Part shown: positions 33,911 through 45,104 of the stretch, one piece after another
Layout of the letters: each line of letters opens with the position of its first letter
How positions within the stretch are numbered: position 1 is the first letter of the stretch
NCBI RefSeq assembly: GCF_008728515.1
Contig: NC_044984.1
Coordinates: forward strand, 97,015,181 to 97,079,180
Length of the DNA: 64,000 bases
Direction: 5' to 3'
DNA from: Papio anubis
Taxonomy: Eukaryota > Chordata > Mammalia > Primates > Cercopithecidae
Program-made: the position numbers and the translations under genes
The notes under the pieces: generated by a model
Databases searched by the model: none
What the model was told of the DNA's origin: nothing
What the model saw: the letters and a program-made list of their open reading frames with translations, nothing else

Positions 33911-34733
33911 TAATTTTCTGGACATCTGGACATCCATGATAAAGGCTCATTTTCTTCTTTTTTTCCCAGAAGGCATTGAGATCCAGCATAACTAAGGTAA
34001 ACATGGCTAACTCAAGGTAACCAATGAGCCAATTTTTAATTGTTGCTTTGTAATTTCAGCCTACAATGTGTGTCTTCTCTGTACCTTCCACTGTTTACAT
34101 TGTCCTAGGATTTTCTGAGAACTGCTGTCCAGCTAAGGTCAAATTCTAACCAGTGTTGTGCAACTGAGAAGTCCTACTTGCCAATGCTCACCAAATGAGG
34201 AAGGTCAGATTTAATTTCTTTTAGTCTGTCAATCATAGACTCTCCTTCTCCACCCCCATCTTTGCCAATTCTCTGATTTCTATCACTTCCTATTCTGTGT
34301 CATACACTGAAAACTACTGTCTCCCTAATAGGGCAAAACAAGTCTTCACTGAGTAGAAAATGGAAATTGCAATGAAGCTGAAGACTAAAGTATTGCTTCC
34401 ACACTTTGCGTCTCCTCCAAAGAGTTCAAAACTCTAAATAATAGCTTCATATGCACTTCATACACTTTGACCAAAAGATATACAGTAGGCAACAGGACTT
34501 TATTCAGTCCTGAAATCAGCACTAAGTAACTTAAAGGAGCATTATCATGTAATTTTCTTCCTAGATATTTCAGTAACAATTTACTCAGAAACATAAATAA
34601 CCATATGATTTTTTTTCTTTTCATTTTAGTAGCTGCCTTCAAGGAATGAAGTTAGTTATGGAATAATGAAAAAGTTATTTCTGCCATGCATGAAGAGTGA
34701 ATAGGCAAAGAAAAATGAATTATTCAAGGGAAC
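33911..34733. other. Unassigned sequence
   Basis: No named repeat or coding exon is visible. The 85-codon minus frame at 34385-34642 has no recognised domain. Confidence 0.4.
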
Positions 34734-35083
34734 TGTTTGAGTTTGTTTGTGCTACTATAATGCAATACCTGAGGCTGGTTTATTTATAGCAAATAGAAAT
34801 TCATTTCTCACAGTTCTGAAAGCTGGAAAGACCAAGATGGAGGGGCCAGTGTCACATGGCAGAAGATAGAAGGGAAAAAGAGAGGAACTCTGTCTTCACA
34901 TGGCAGTAGAGCAGAAGACAGTGAACACACTCCTGCAAGCCCGTTTTGTACTGGAATTAATTCATTCATGAAGACGGATGAATTACCTAAACACCTCCCA
35001 TTAGGCCCCACTACCCAACACTATTACATTGGGGATTAAATTTCCAACACATGAATTTCAGGGAACACATTTATACCATAGCA
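34734..35083 (-). repeat. MaLR-type LTR (MST/MLT1 class), antisense
   Basis: 'gtttgtgctactataatgca', 'ctcacagttctgaaagctgg', 'ccaagatggaggggccagtg' and the end 'cattggggattaaatttcca' plus 'ttataccatagca' are the antisense order of a MaLR LTR. The same subfamily occurs in sense at 42268-42657. Confidence 0.75.
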
Positions 35084-35499
35084 GGGGCTTTTAAATGTTT
35101 TGCAGTTAGGTTATATGAAATTGATGTTCACCATAAAAAAAAATTCTAGCTAGGCATACAGGAAGGAATAAAATTATTTTACTTTTTTGGATACTAGTTT
35201 CTATACACTGACTTGATTTGATACTTTTTATTATATTATTCAGTTAGATCAGAAAATCTCATCATTCCTATTCTATCCACATTCATTTATGCCCCTACCA
35301 AACTATGTGGTGATTGTCCACATACAGACTAGACTTTTTGAAATGATACTATAGCCTGCCATATTCTCTGTTTCATGGAATCAGATGTAAATTTAACTTT
35401 CAACCTGTATTACATGTTCAAATGAATTTGGATTTGGAGGTTTTATTTAACAGAATGTTGCAATTATTGTTTGATAATTTTTTTATTAGTCTACAAATA
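35084..35499. other. Unassigned A+T-rich sequence
   Basis: Nothing recognised. Confidence 0.4.
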
Positions 35500-35662
35500 A
35501 ATCGCAAAAATTTTAATGCATCTCAAAATCTCCCAAGACACTTATTAAAAATGAATATTCCTGTATCCAGCCCTGGAATTTCTCATTCAGCAAACCTGAA
35601 GCATCTCTGAGTGAAACTAATGCCTATCACCTTAGGCAACACTTTGAGAAAAACTGTCTTAC
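35500..35662 (+). repeat. MER5A-like hAT-Charlie element
   Basis: 'cttattaaaaatgaatattc', 'ccagccctggaatttctca' and the terminal 'gcaacactttgagaaaaactg' fit the 3' two-thirds of MER5A. Confidence 0.65.
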
Positions 35663-35729
35663 TTTTCTCACTGTTAACATTTTTGCAAAGGTATTTTCAA
35701 TCATTTAGATATTGTCAATGGCTGCTTTC

Positions 35730-35826
35730 TTTATTTTTTCAATTTTTAATTAATACATAATAATTGTATCTATGGGATACACGTGATATTTTGATACATG
35801 TATGCACTGTTTTTCATGATGTCTAC
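35730..35826 (-). repeat. L1MA/L1MB 3' terminal fragment, antisense
   Basis: 'tttttaattaatacataata' and 'gatattttgatacatgtatg' are the reverse of the L1MA/MB terminus. Compare the sense copy ending at 36817. Confidence 0.7.
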
Positions 35827-36214
35827 CATGAGATTAGATTATAGTTTTTCTTTTCTGTTTTCTAAGTTTTTTTTTTTCAGTAATGAATAAAAAAAGAGAG
35901 TGCATGTGAATTTGACTCCGCTCCCTTCCCTTTCTTGAGGCTTCTTTCTGAGCAAAAGCACACAAGGAAGTTGTACTTGATTTGGGTCCATATCACAAGC
36001 ATCCCACATCTTCCTGATTATGAGGCCTCCACTATTATTGTCTAGTGGGAGACTCAGGACTGCCCTGCAGCCCTCATAGGAGCCTGCTTCCTTACCAATC
36101 TTGGTAAGATTCTCAGCAGGCTCAGCAGCTACAGCCTAATTGGAGCACTTATGCTGCCATTCCACATGTACTCTCTATACTGTCAACATACCTGTGACCA
36201 CACACTTCATGACT
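35827..36214. other. Unassigned sequence
   Basis: No repeat or gene is recognised. Confidence 0.4.
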
Positions 36215-36845
36215 GGGAATTTTTTTCTGTAAAGGACCGGGTAGTAAATCTTTTATGCTTTGTAGGGCATTAAACCCAATTCTACTGCTGTATTAAGAAA
36301 ACAGCCATTGACATGGAACATTATTTAACCATTAAAAAAAGAATAAAATCCTGTCATTTGCAGGAAGTTGGGTGGAACTGAAGGTCATTACGTTAGATGA
36401 AATAAGCCAGGCACAGAAAGACAATTATCACCTGTTCTTTCTCACAAGTGGGAGATAAAAGAAGTTGATCCCTTGGAGGTAAAGAGTAGAATGATGGTTA
36501 TCAAAGGCTGGGAAGGTGGGAAGGGTAAAGGGGAAGAAAAGAGAGGCTGATTAATGGGTATGAAAATACAGTTAAATAGAAAGAATAAGTTCTAGTGTCT
36601 GATAGCACAGTAGGGTGTCTGTAGTTAACAATAGGTTATTGTGTATTTCAAAATAGAAAATATTTGGAATTTTCCCCATACAGAGAAATGATAACTGTTT
36701 GATGTGATACACTAATTATCCTGATTAGATCATTATACATGGTATACTTTATCAAAATATCACATGTATCCTATAAATAGATATAATTATTATGTATCAA
36801 TTAAAAATTGAAAAAACAAAGTAGCCATTGACAATACATAAATGA
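36215..36845 (-). repeat. MER1-like hAT element, antisense, split by an L1
   Basis: 'ctgtaaaggaccgggtagta' and 'ttatgctttgtagggcatt' precede the L1. 'agccattgacaatacataa' continues the element after it. Confidence 0.75.
36314..36817 (+). mobile_element. 5'-truncated L1 (L1MB/L1MA type) 3' end
   Basis: Contains 'ttctcacaagtgggagataa', 'tggttatcaaaggctggga', 'atcaaaatatcacatgtatc' and a 3' end 'tatgtatcaattaaaaattg' with an A-rich tail. Target duplications aaaacagccattgaca (36298-36313) and aaagtagccattgaca (36818-36833) differ at two positions. Confidence 0.9.
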
Positions 36846-36874
36846 TTGAAATCACCTTTGCAAAAATTATAACA

Positions 36875-37577
36875 TGAGAAAAGTAGGACAGTGAAAGAGA
36901 TCTGATCTAATCAACTTCATCTTACCTTTAACCTCCAAACTGCCCTTGATCATTTCTGGGCATTAGTCAAGCTAATTTTGGGATAAATTTAGTTTATAGT
37001 TGAAATGATAATAGCCTTTCCCAAAACTAAACTGCCTTTGTAAAATTAATGAAAGGCCACCAAGTTAGGAGGATGAGAGGGGCCTGAATTCTGCTAAAAT
37101 GTAGGCATAGTTAAGTGATTACCAGCCATTATTCTAGAGGTCACAAGATTTACAACTTCCCCAATTACTCCTGTAATTAACAACACTATTGTAGAACCTA
37201 AGATGTCTTTTCAGGCTTTGGCATTTCTGACAACTGAATAGCCCCACCTGGACCCACAACTCTCAGCTCGACTAGTCTTGTGGCCCCCACCTAGAAGAGG
37301 ACTAGGTACATGACAACCATTTTCTACACCCCTATGATTGCATCCCCAACCAATCAGTAGTACCCCTGCCCACCAAACTATCTTTGAAAAACTCTAGCCT
37401 CCAAATTTTCAAGGAGGCTGACTTGAGTAATAATAAAACTCTGATCTGTTTAGCTGGCTCTACATGTTAAAATATTTCTCTATTACAATTCCTCTGTCTT
37501 GATAAATTGGCAGTATCTTGGCAGTGGACAATATGAACCTATAAGTCAAGAGAACCCTGACTAATATGGTCAGTTAC
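36875..37577 (+). repeat. Solitary ERV LTR, sense
   Basis: Contains 'gatctgatctaatcaacttc', 'aaaggccaccaagttaggag', 'cccaaccaatcagtagtacc' and a polyadenylation signal AATAAA at 37432-37437, followed by 'ctattacaattcctctgtct'. It ends near 'ggtcagttaca'. The layout is that of a class I-type LTR with no internal sequence beside it. Family not named; borders are approximate. Confidence 0.65.
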
Positions 37578-37737
37578 ATGAATTGGCATGGCTGTGTGCT
37601 GATAAAACTTAATACATACTGAAATCTGAATTTCATATAACTTTCATGTTCCTGAAAAATTTTTTTACTATTTTTCAACCATATGAAAATATAGTGACTA
37701 TTTTTAGCTCTAGAATCTGTACAATTGTTAGAATATG

Positions 37738-38425
37738 TAGTTAGGCAGACATGAGCAGGGCAGGAAAGGGGTCCCTTTCCACCAAGAATGTCAGGGGACC
37801 ATCAGGTGATTGTCAGGCAGTTGTTAAACCTTCTCTCTAAAATAATAATTGGTCACAGCTGGTGCCAGGGAACGGCAGTCTCCCAACATGTAGAAAACAC
37901 CTGAAGCTGATGATCAGCAGCTTCCCAATAAGATCTCAGGAGCTGGGCAAGTGGGCCCACACATACACACTTAGAGATAAAATGGCAGAGTTTAACTGGT
38001 ACATGAGCTTCTTCTAGGAATGCTCCTAGAAGGGGAAAATGCCTCAAATGAGCACGAGCACAACATCAGCAAACCCACTGTGCATGCAGCCTCTCCCAGG
38101 TGCTGGCAGGCCACTGTTAATGCAGACAACCCACCCCAATGGAAGAATCAAGGGAGAAGAGATGCAAGACCCTGGAAGCATGCCAACATATAAAATGCCA
38201 AGTCAAAGGTCAAACAAGGCAGTTGGATCTCTCAAGTTGCACTCTTGGCCCTTTTTACATTACTTCCTTTCATTCATGCTCTAAAGCTTTTTAATAAACT
38301 TTCACTCCTGCTCTAAAACTTACCTTGGTCTCTCCCTCTGCCTTTCACCCCTCCACTAAATTCTTTCTTCTGAGGAGGCAAAGATCGAGTTGCTGCAGAC
38401 CCTTACAAATTTACTGCTGCTAACA
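37738..38425 (+). repeat. Second solitary ERV LTR, sense
   Basis: Begins around 'ttaggcagacatgagcaggg'. It has TATAAAA at 38189-38195 and AATAAA at 38293-38298, about 100 bp apart as expected of a promoter and polyA pair in an LTR. It ends near 'ttactgctgctaaca'. No gag or pol text adjoins it. Family not named; borders are approximate. Confidence 0.7.
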
Positions 38426-38693
38426 CAATCACAGGCAACTAACTGATTTGGCCTTTGGGGCGCAGCTTGTTAGTTCCCATTCTAGAAAGCCAGGGTGTCC
38501 TCCTCCTATTCAAAGTTGATCCTTTCACTCTGTCCCATGATCTTACTTCCTGCTCCTTTGAGGCCTCACTCATTCTATATATATCTTTCCTTTCCTTTCC
38601 TTCCTTTTTCTTCCTGTCCTCCTTACTACAGGCTTCTCAGAGTATAAACATGTTCAAACCTATCTCCTTACAAATTAAAGCTTTCTTGGCCCT
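38426..38693. repeat. Short unassigned gap with pyrimidine tract
   Basis: A C+T run (ctttcc/tttcc units) lies at 38586-38630. Confidence 0.6.
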
Positions 38694-39199
38694 TGTGATA
38701 TATAACTGTATGTACCAACTTGGCTGGGCTACGATGCCCAATTGTTTGGTAAAAACATTAGCCTAAATGTTGCTGTGAAGATATTTTTCAGATGGCATTA
38801 ACATTTAAATCAGTAGACTTTAAGTAAAAGATATTACCCTCCATAAGATGAGTGGGCATCATTCAATTAGTTGAAGGTCTTAAAAGCGAAGACAGACTTT
38901 GTGAAAAACAATGAATTCTCCCCAAGTGTGCAACATAGAAAGCTTGCCTGTGTTTCCATTTTGCTGCTCTGTGGGATTCTGACTCAAGACTGAAAGATCA
39001 ACTCTTGCCTGAATTTTCAGCCTCCTGGCCTGCTCTACGCATTTTGGACTTGTCAGCCCTCACAATCACATGAAACAATGAAATAAGTATTTCTCCCCAG
39101 TATCCCATGTAGACAGATAGATAGATATATAGAGATAGAGATACATAGATATATGTAAATTCCATCATTCTATTTCTCTGTAGAACCCTGACTAAAACA
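38694..39199 (+). repeat. LTR-like ancient repeat ('aacttggctgggct' family)
   Basis: 'caacttggctgggctacgat', 'taaatcagtagactttaagt' and the end 'tagaaccctgactaaaaca' are those of a very common mammalian repeat with TG...CA ends. I do not name the family. An irregular GATA/TAGA microsatellite (39113-39160) lies in its 3' part. Confidence 0.6.
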
Positions 39200-39640
39200 G
39201 CAGCATATTATTCTTTTAGCTACTTCTCACCCTCTGTCTCCCCTTTTCATCTAACTTTGGAAGAACAATGTTGAGAACCAGGACTTGCATTTGGAAACCT
39301 GCTGGCTGAGTCTAGCCTCAGGTTTACTATTTGATCAGCACGGTGTTTTGGATCACATTATTTAAAAAACAAGATTGGAATTGAATGACATCACTTAGAA
39401 ATGGGAAGATTTTATTTAAGAATCCAGATTTCTACTTTTGTTAGAATTGTGATATTAAGTAGAGCTGACTAGCTGTTGTTGATCAGCAACTGTCCTCTTT
39501 AAGTTAGATAAATGCTCTCCACTCTGCCACAGTCCCCACCACTTCCTATTATCATCATCATGATTCATTCTTATGCTTGACCTTTGGCTTTCTGAACAGT
39601 TGGCTTCCAATATGCACTTTATCATGGTCTTTACTGTGGC
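39200..39640. other. Unassigned sequence
   Basis: Nothing recognised. Confidence 0.4.
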
Positions 39641-40085
39641 CAACTAGCCTGAGTCAAGTTGGCTTCTGTCTAGCTCTCCTACCCTATCTCCTGACATGCT
39701 TCTCTTTGCTAACAGTTTTCAGCCATACTGACTTCTTTATTAGGAATATATAGATGCTCATTCCTGCTTCAGAGTCTTCACATTTACTATTTTCTCTTGG
39801 TCTATAATATGCTTTCCCAAAATATTCACATGGCTGACTTCTTATTAAGGAATTCATTGAAATGTCATCTCCTCAAAGAAATCTTTCCTTACTTCCCCTC
39901 ATTCACTTGGAATTTGCTCTTTGCTTCATTTCCCTGTCTTATTTTCTTCATTTTTAAAGAATTCTGAAACTACAGTTTTTCTTACTTTTTCTGTCTCCTC
40001 TCACATCACTACTGAAAACTCAAGTGCCTATTATAGTACATGACTCATGTAGGCCTGGACACATATTATTTATTGAAGTTAGTTT
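39641..40085 (+). repeat. L2 LINE 3' region, sense
   Basis: 'cctgcttcagagtcttcaca', 'gaaatgtcatctcctcaaag', 'aaatctttccttacttcccc' and 'cacatattatttattgaagtt' are in L2 order. Confidence 0.8.
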
Positions 40086-40129
40086 ACCCATTTACCCCAT
40101 CTATCTGGCCCCTGTGAGTATTTGAATAT

Positions 40130-40460
40130 CTGACCCCTAGTCTTTACTCAATGCCACTGCCTCTTCACCTCCCATTCATTCCTTGACTCATCTCACGTTT
40201 GTTTCTAGCCCCACAATTTGACAGCATAGCTCTTGCTAAGGTCATCCATAACCTCCAACTTGCTGTATCTCTCAGTCCTTTTTTTAAACTTGGACTATTT
40301 GGTGCAAATTGACCCTCTCTTGGTTTATTTTACTTCCTTTTCCTCCTTTTTGTGGTTTTCCTCATATTCTATTCTCAGCATACTACTCTTGCTACTCTGC
40401 ACATTTTCACTGAGTAATCTTGTCTAATTCTTGTAGTTTCAATATGCAAAATTACAATAT
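40130..40460 (+). repeat. L2 LINE reverse-transcriptase region fragment, sense
   Basis: 'gctcttgctaaggtcatcca' and 'taacctccaacttgctgtat', followed by C+T-rich text, match the L2 segment before the reverse-transcriptase core. It lies downstream of an L2 3' end, so it belongs to a second L2 copy. Confidence 0.6.
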
Positions 40461-40815
40461 CTCTGCTTGAGTATCCTGCAATCACCTCAACCCAAACTGA
40501 GTTTATCATCTGTCTTAAATTGTTTTTCCTGGATAACAGATTCTTAAAAGAAGATATGCATGCAGGAAGTTTTTTTGGGAAGTGCTATTAGCAACAGGAC
40601 TCATGAGAGGGAGTGAAGGAAGCAGGATAGGGCAGAAGGAGAATTTGATGTCATGAAGATCTCACATTGGAGACCAAACACTCTTTATGCTTCCTGATAG
40701 TAGTGTTGGCTAAGGCTCTGTGGGCAGGAAAGGTAAACCCATAAGTGGAATATCTGTCAATTCTAGTGAAAATGAATTATTTTCCTAATTAAGATGAAAA
40801 TAGTTCAATTCAGTT

Positions 40816-41660
40816 GACTTGCCACCAAGTGACTGGTTATGGTCTTCATGGGATTGTTTCATATTGGGTTTTCAGTGTTGTGTCTCTGTTGTTGGAAGAG
40901 TGGACATTTGGCAATGGTGGTAGCTAGATTAGCCAAAAGAATGAGGACCCATACTGTTAGCCCATGCATAGCTTCTATACTCACCACCATGGCTACTCTA
41001 TTCAAATGCTTATTGTGCCATCACCAGATTAACCAATAACTGATGTCAACTGGCTGAATTATTTTGTGTACTTGATTATTTATGATTCTTCCATTTTGGA
41101 CACTCATCTGTGGGCCCTAATATATCATTACTCACACTTTGTACTTGCTCTCATAGACCAATCCATATGCCTCTTCTCCAGATCCTCTTGCTTATGATAT
41201 TCCAGATTTTCTTCTTCCAGGCCTTGAACCAATCAACTAGCCGTTCACCACTACCTGTGAATCCATAAATAACCTTTTCTCAAGCCACCTCTCTTTCCAC
41301 ATCAAGTAGATAATCATATGTACAACCTTAAGCTCTACTCATTGGCGGGATTTTTTTTTCTCACCACCATCTTTTAGAGCTACCTCTGAGTAGAGCTACA
41401 TTGCAGCAGCAATCTTTTTGGCTTGTACCTACAGACTGAGTTAACCCATCTATGCTCCTAGTTTGGCATTTTTCTTTCTCCATTACTTGGTCAAAAGGAA
41501 CTCTCATGAAGGCATAGGTGTGAGTTGAAGGAAAGACACCAGGGCAGTTGCTGACGGCCACTCCTAGAGAGAGTCTTTGTTATTAGCCATCAGCAGTCAC
41601 ACACCCAGTAACTGGGGAAATACGAGTCTAAATCTTGGGCAGTGCGTCATAGCATTCATT
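40816..41660 (-). pseudogene. ERVL-like pol remnant (RNase H to integrase N-terminus)
   Basis: Read on the minus strand, the text follows the RNase H end and integrase zinc-binding start of an ERVL/MaLR-type or related retroviral pol. Signs are a 'GCATATGGATTGG'-type stretch, the 'GGCTATGCATGGGCT'-like region and the terminal 'TTGGTGGCAAGTCAACTGAA' ahead of the integrase core. Stops and gaps are frequent, so only short frames remain (for example 41361-41561). No adjacent LTR of the same element is evident. Confidence 0.55.
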
Positions 41661-42267
41661 ATACTATCATCCCACCAAATTTGCTTCTCCTGCATTATGT
41701 TTCTTTTGATAGTACCACCACCCATTATTCAATGAGGTTGTAAGTGTGTAAATTATTCCTGACTCCTTCTTCTTCATAACTTTTACTTCCTCATCCTAGA
41801 TGACTGGTTGTTGATTGCTACATGTCTAAATATTTCTAGACTCTGTCCCCTCCTCCTCATCTCTGGTTTAAGTAGTAGAATTAGGAATGACCAAATCTAA
41901 ATTTCAGAAAAATCACTTCAGTGTCAGCATGGAGAATGGATTGATGGAGGCAGGACTGGCAATAGGAAAAATTTAGGAGGTTAATGTAAAGAGATTCATA
42001 GTAGAAGCTTAAAAGTTGTTTTAGATTGGAATGTAGAGAAGTGGCTAAATTCTAGAAATATTAATAAGGCAGACCTGACAACTTGGGAATGAATGGCAGA
42101 GAAATGCAGAATGACTTCTAGGTATTAACTTAAACAAGGTGTAGAAGAAAAATAACATTTATTGAATCATAGGCTCTGTGCTAATTATTTATATCTGTGA
42201 TCATGTGGAGCCCAGAAGGCCTCTATTTTCTGTTTTACTTATATTAGGACTTAACTGATTTGACCTT
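41661..42267. other. Unassigned sequence
   Basis: No clear family. 42150-42240 is weakly MIR-like. Confidence 0.35.
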
Positions 42268-42657
42268 TTCTATGATTTAAATGTATCTCTCAAAAAGCAT
42301 ATGTTGGAAACTTAATTCCCAATGCAAGAGTATTGGGAGGTAGAGCCCAATGAGGATGATTAGGTTGTGAGGGTGGAATTAATGGATTCATGTCATGATT
42401 GCAGAAGTGAGTTTGTTATAAAAGGGGGAATTTGGCCCCTTTTCACTTTCTCTCTGTCTCCCTGCATTTCTCCCTCCCTTCCCCCTTACTTTTTGAGACC
42501 CTTTGCCATGGGATGACTTGGAAAGAAGGCCCTCACCAGACGCTGACCTCTCTCTCTTGGACTTCCCATTCTTCAGAACGGAATAGTAAATTTCTTTCCA
42601 TTATTAATTACCCAGTCTCACATATTCTGTTATAGCCACACAAAACACACAAAGACA
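42268..42657 (+). repeat. MaLR-type LTR (MST/MLT1 class), sense
   Basis: 'catatgttggaaacttaatt', 'gatgattaggttgtgagggt', 'ttgccatgggatgacttgg', 'aaggccctcaccagacgctg' and the end 'ctgttatagccacacaaaac' are in order. Its middle is a strong pyrimidine tract. It is the same subfamily as 34734-35083, in the opposite orientation. Confidence 0.8.
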
Positions 42658-42734
42658 GTCTCATATGTCTACATCTAGTTGTCTTTGTCTGAGAAAAAAT
42701 AAGTCCAACTTAGCTGCGAAGAAGTTATCAATCT

Positions 42735-43014
42735 GCTGGGTGTGGTGGCTCATGTGTGTAACCCCAGCACTTTGGGAGGTTGAGGTGAGTGAATCACCTG
42801 AGGTAAGGAGTTCAAGACCAGCATGACCAACATAGTAAAACCCCATTTCTACTAGAAATACAAAAATTAGCCGGGCGTGGTGGTACGCACCTGTAATCCC
42901 AGCTACTCAGAAGACTGAGGCAGGAGAATCGCTTGAACCCAGGAGGTGGAGGTTGTAGTGAGCCGAGATCGTGGCCACTGCACTCCAGCCTGGGTATCAC
43001 AGCGAGACTCCATC

Positions 43015-43057
<43 letters not shown>

Positions 43058-43060
43058 GAT
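42735..43060 (+). mobile_element. AluS-type SINE with (TAAA)n tail
   Basis: Full dimeric Alu from 'gctgggtgtggtggctcatg' to 'cacagcgagactccatct'. The tail is about eleven AAAT units (43013-43057). Target duplication gttatcaatct lies at 42724-42734 and 43061-43071, a perfect match. Confidence 0.95.
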
Positions 43061-43089
43061 GTTATCAATCTTATAGATAGCATTTTGTA

Positions 43090-43195
43090 GTTACAACAGA
43101 TTTTGACTTTTCTCATTTATCTCTGTATCTGTAGAGTCTAATCAGTACCTGGCACACAGAAGGCATGCAACAATTATTTGCTGAATTGAATTAAA
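43090..43195 (+). repeat. L2 3' terminus, sense
   Basis: 'gtacctggcacacagaaggca' and 'caattatttgctgaattga' are the L2 end. Confidence 0.7.
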
Positions 43196-43535
43196 CTTTT
43201 TTGAATTAACTAAGTTTTAAACTATCAAATAACTATTTGCTAACTGAAACCATGGGCCTCCATGACCCACACACAGGCTGTTAGGAAGTAGAGTGGGGCA
43301 AAGTGGCCAAGGAAGCATTTGGTTCATAGCTATCTCCACCTCCCACCATGTTTTCTGGGTTGGAATAAACTATTAAAGTCTAAGATGAAATCTTAATAAT
43401 GGCAAGACCATCACTTAGCTTGCTTGGAAATCAGCCTGGATAATTCATCTGTGTGGAGGACATGGTCAGGACAGGCAAAGAGAAATAGGATTCGGTTCCA
43501 GCATTTCCTAATAATCTTCCTTAACAGCAATGCTT
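43196..43535. other. Unassigned sequence
   Basis: Nothing recognised. Confidence 0.4.
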
Positions 43536-43720
43536 TATAGAGCCATGAAATGTTAGAACTGCAAAAGGCCTCAGAGACCATAAAATCCAACCTCTTCCTT
43601 TTACAAATGAGGACAGTGAGGCCTGGTAGAGCTAAGAAAAGTTACCCAATGTTTCACAGCTAATCAGTGATAGAGTAGGACCCAGAAGCCAGAGCTCTGT
43701 CTTCTGAACCAGGTCAAGTC
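43536..43720 (-). repeat. MIR-related SINE, antisense
   Basis: 'aatgaggacagtgaggcctg', 'agttacccaatgtttcacag' and 'aggacccagaagccagagctc' are the antisense MIR core, preceded by 'gaactgcaaaaggcctcagag'. Confidence 0.75.
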
Positions 43721-43859
43721 AGGAAGCATAATTTGGATGACTAATTTACTTCAGGCAATTTGCTAATTTCTGATGCTGCAGAAATCAGTCCCCTGGACGT
43801 TAGTTCCCTATCTTATGGGAGACAGACACAAAATCATATTTTATCAACATGAATTAAAT

Positions 43860-43990
43860 GGCATGATATAAATATAATGTAATCATAGCTAACTGCCACC
43901 ATTTGTTGAGAACTCACAGAACATTTTACTGATCACTTTCTGTAGCTTAGTTCATTCAATCTTTTCATGAACTGCTTTATCAATTCCTTT
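43860..43990 (-). repeat. MIR fragment, antisense
   Basis: 'ctaactgccaccatttgttga' and 'ttagttcattcaatcttttc' are the antisense MIR 3' end. Confidence 0.6.
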
Positions 43991-44320
43991 TCAACCCCAA
44001 GCAGTGAATAAAATTGGAAATACACACTGAGAACGTTTCTTCAAACCAAAATCTATGTTTAAGTTGTACCCCTTCACCCAAAGTCTGAAGATATTCACCA
44101 CCCAGATTGTGGGTGAGCACCAGACCCTACTCAACTATGACTGGTGGCATAAAGGATTAATAAACAGCTCTGGGAACCTTACAGGAACCAGTGCTAGTGG
44201 AAAACTCTGTGATAATCTTAGTAGATGGAAATAAAGCTTGCCATGTTTATGATTTCTTTGGGGATTATATAGGAGCGTTATAAGACCCATAAGGTCATAT
44301 TTAAAGCTGGTGAAAGGCCT

Positions 44321-44614
44321 TTTTTTTTTTTTTTGAGACGGAGTCTCGCGCTGTCGCCCAGGCTGGAGTGCAGTGGCCGGATCTCAGCTCACTGCAAGCT
44401 CCGCCTCCCGGGTTCACGCCATTCTCCGGCCTCAGCCTCCCGAGTAGCTGGGACTACAGGCGCTGCCACCTCGCCCGGCTATTTTTTGTATTTCTTAGTA
44501 GAGACGGGGTTTCACCGTGTTAGCCAGGATGGTCTCGATCTCCTGACCTCGTGATCCGCCCATCTCGGCCTCCCTAAGTGCTGGGATTACAGGCTTGAGC
44601 CACCGCGCCCGGCC
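44321..44614 (-). mobile_element. Young AluY of Old World monkey type (AluYR-like), antisense
   Basis: Nearly intact Alu. Read in sense it has 'ggctcaagcctgtaatccc', 'cgggcgaggtggcagcgcc' and 'gagatccggccactgcactc'. I associate these variants with cercopithecid AluYR elements; human AluY reads ggctcacgcc, gcgcggtgg and gagatcgcgcca. A perfect 15-bp target duplication ggtgaaaggcctttt lies at 44309-44323 and 44615-44629. The duplication and high identity indicate a recent insertion. Confidence 0.93.
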
Positions 44615-44629
44615 GGTGAAAGGCCTTTT

Positions 44630-45104
44630 AAGGTTTACAAGGCACACACCAGAATATTGGTTGGAGTTTCTGACAGTTAAGTTTCTGAACACTGCTTTTA
44701 CTGCTTCATAGGGACTGACTGCTGAAAACCTATTACAACATCAATTTACATTTTGACAGTTCCGTAAGTACATCATACCCATGTCCTAAAATGCTTTACA
44801 GAAAGGCTGGGCAATTGGCTGTTAAAATCAAAGAACTTCAGTGAAAACAGAATTAAAGAGCCAAGATTTACTTTGAGATTTTTTACTGATCCACATGGGA
44901 AAAATGTGGTCCCTACATCCTCAATCATTCCAGTGAGCTGATGTCATCTGAACCAAGAAAAGTTTAAGAGGTTGCTACATAACAGTTTGCATATTTTTAG
45001 TGTTTCTCTCCCTAAAATTTTTGATAACAACAAAACTAATTTATTGTGTAATTAGAAAATAAAAGCAGAGTATTTAAGAACTCTTACAGTAACCTCCTAC
45101 ATTG
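44630..45104. other. Unassigned sequence
   Basis: No repeat or gene is recognised. Confidence 0.4.

Noticed and set aside
39113..39160. Possible CRISPR-like or tandem array
   Set aside because: It is an irregular GATA/TAGA microsatellite in a primate LTR-like repeat. No spacer-repeat periodity occurs anywhere in the window.
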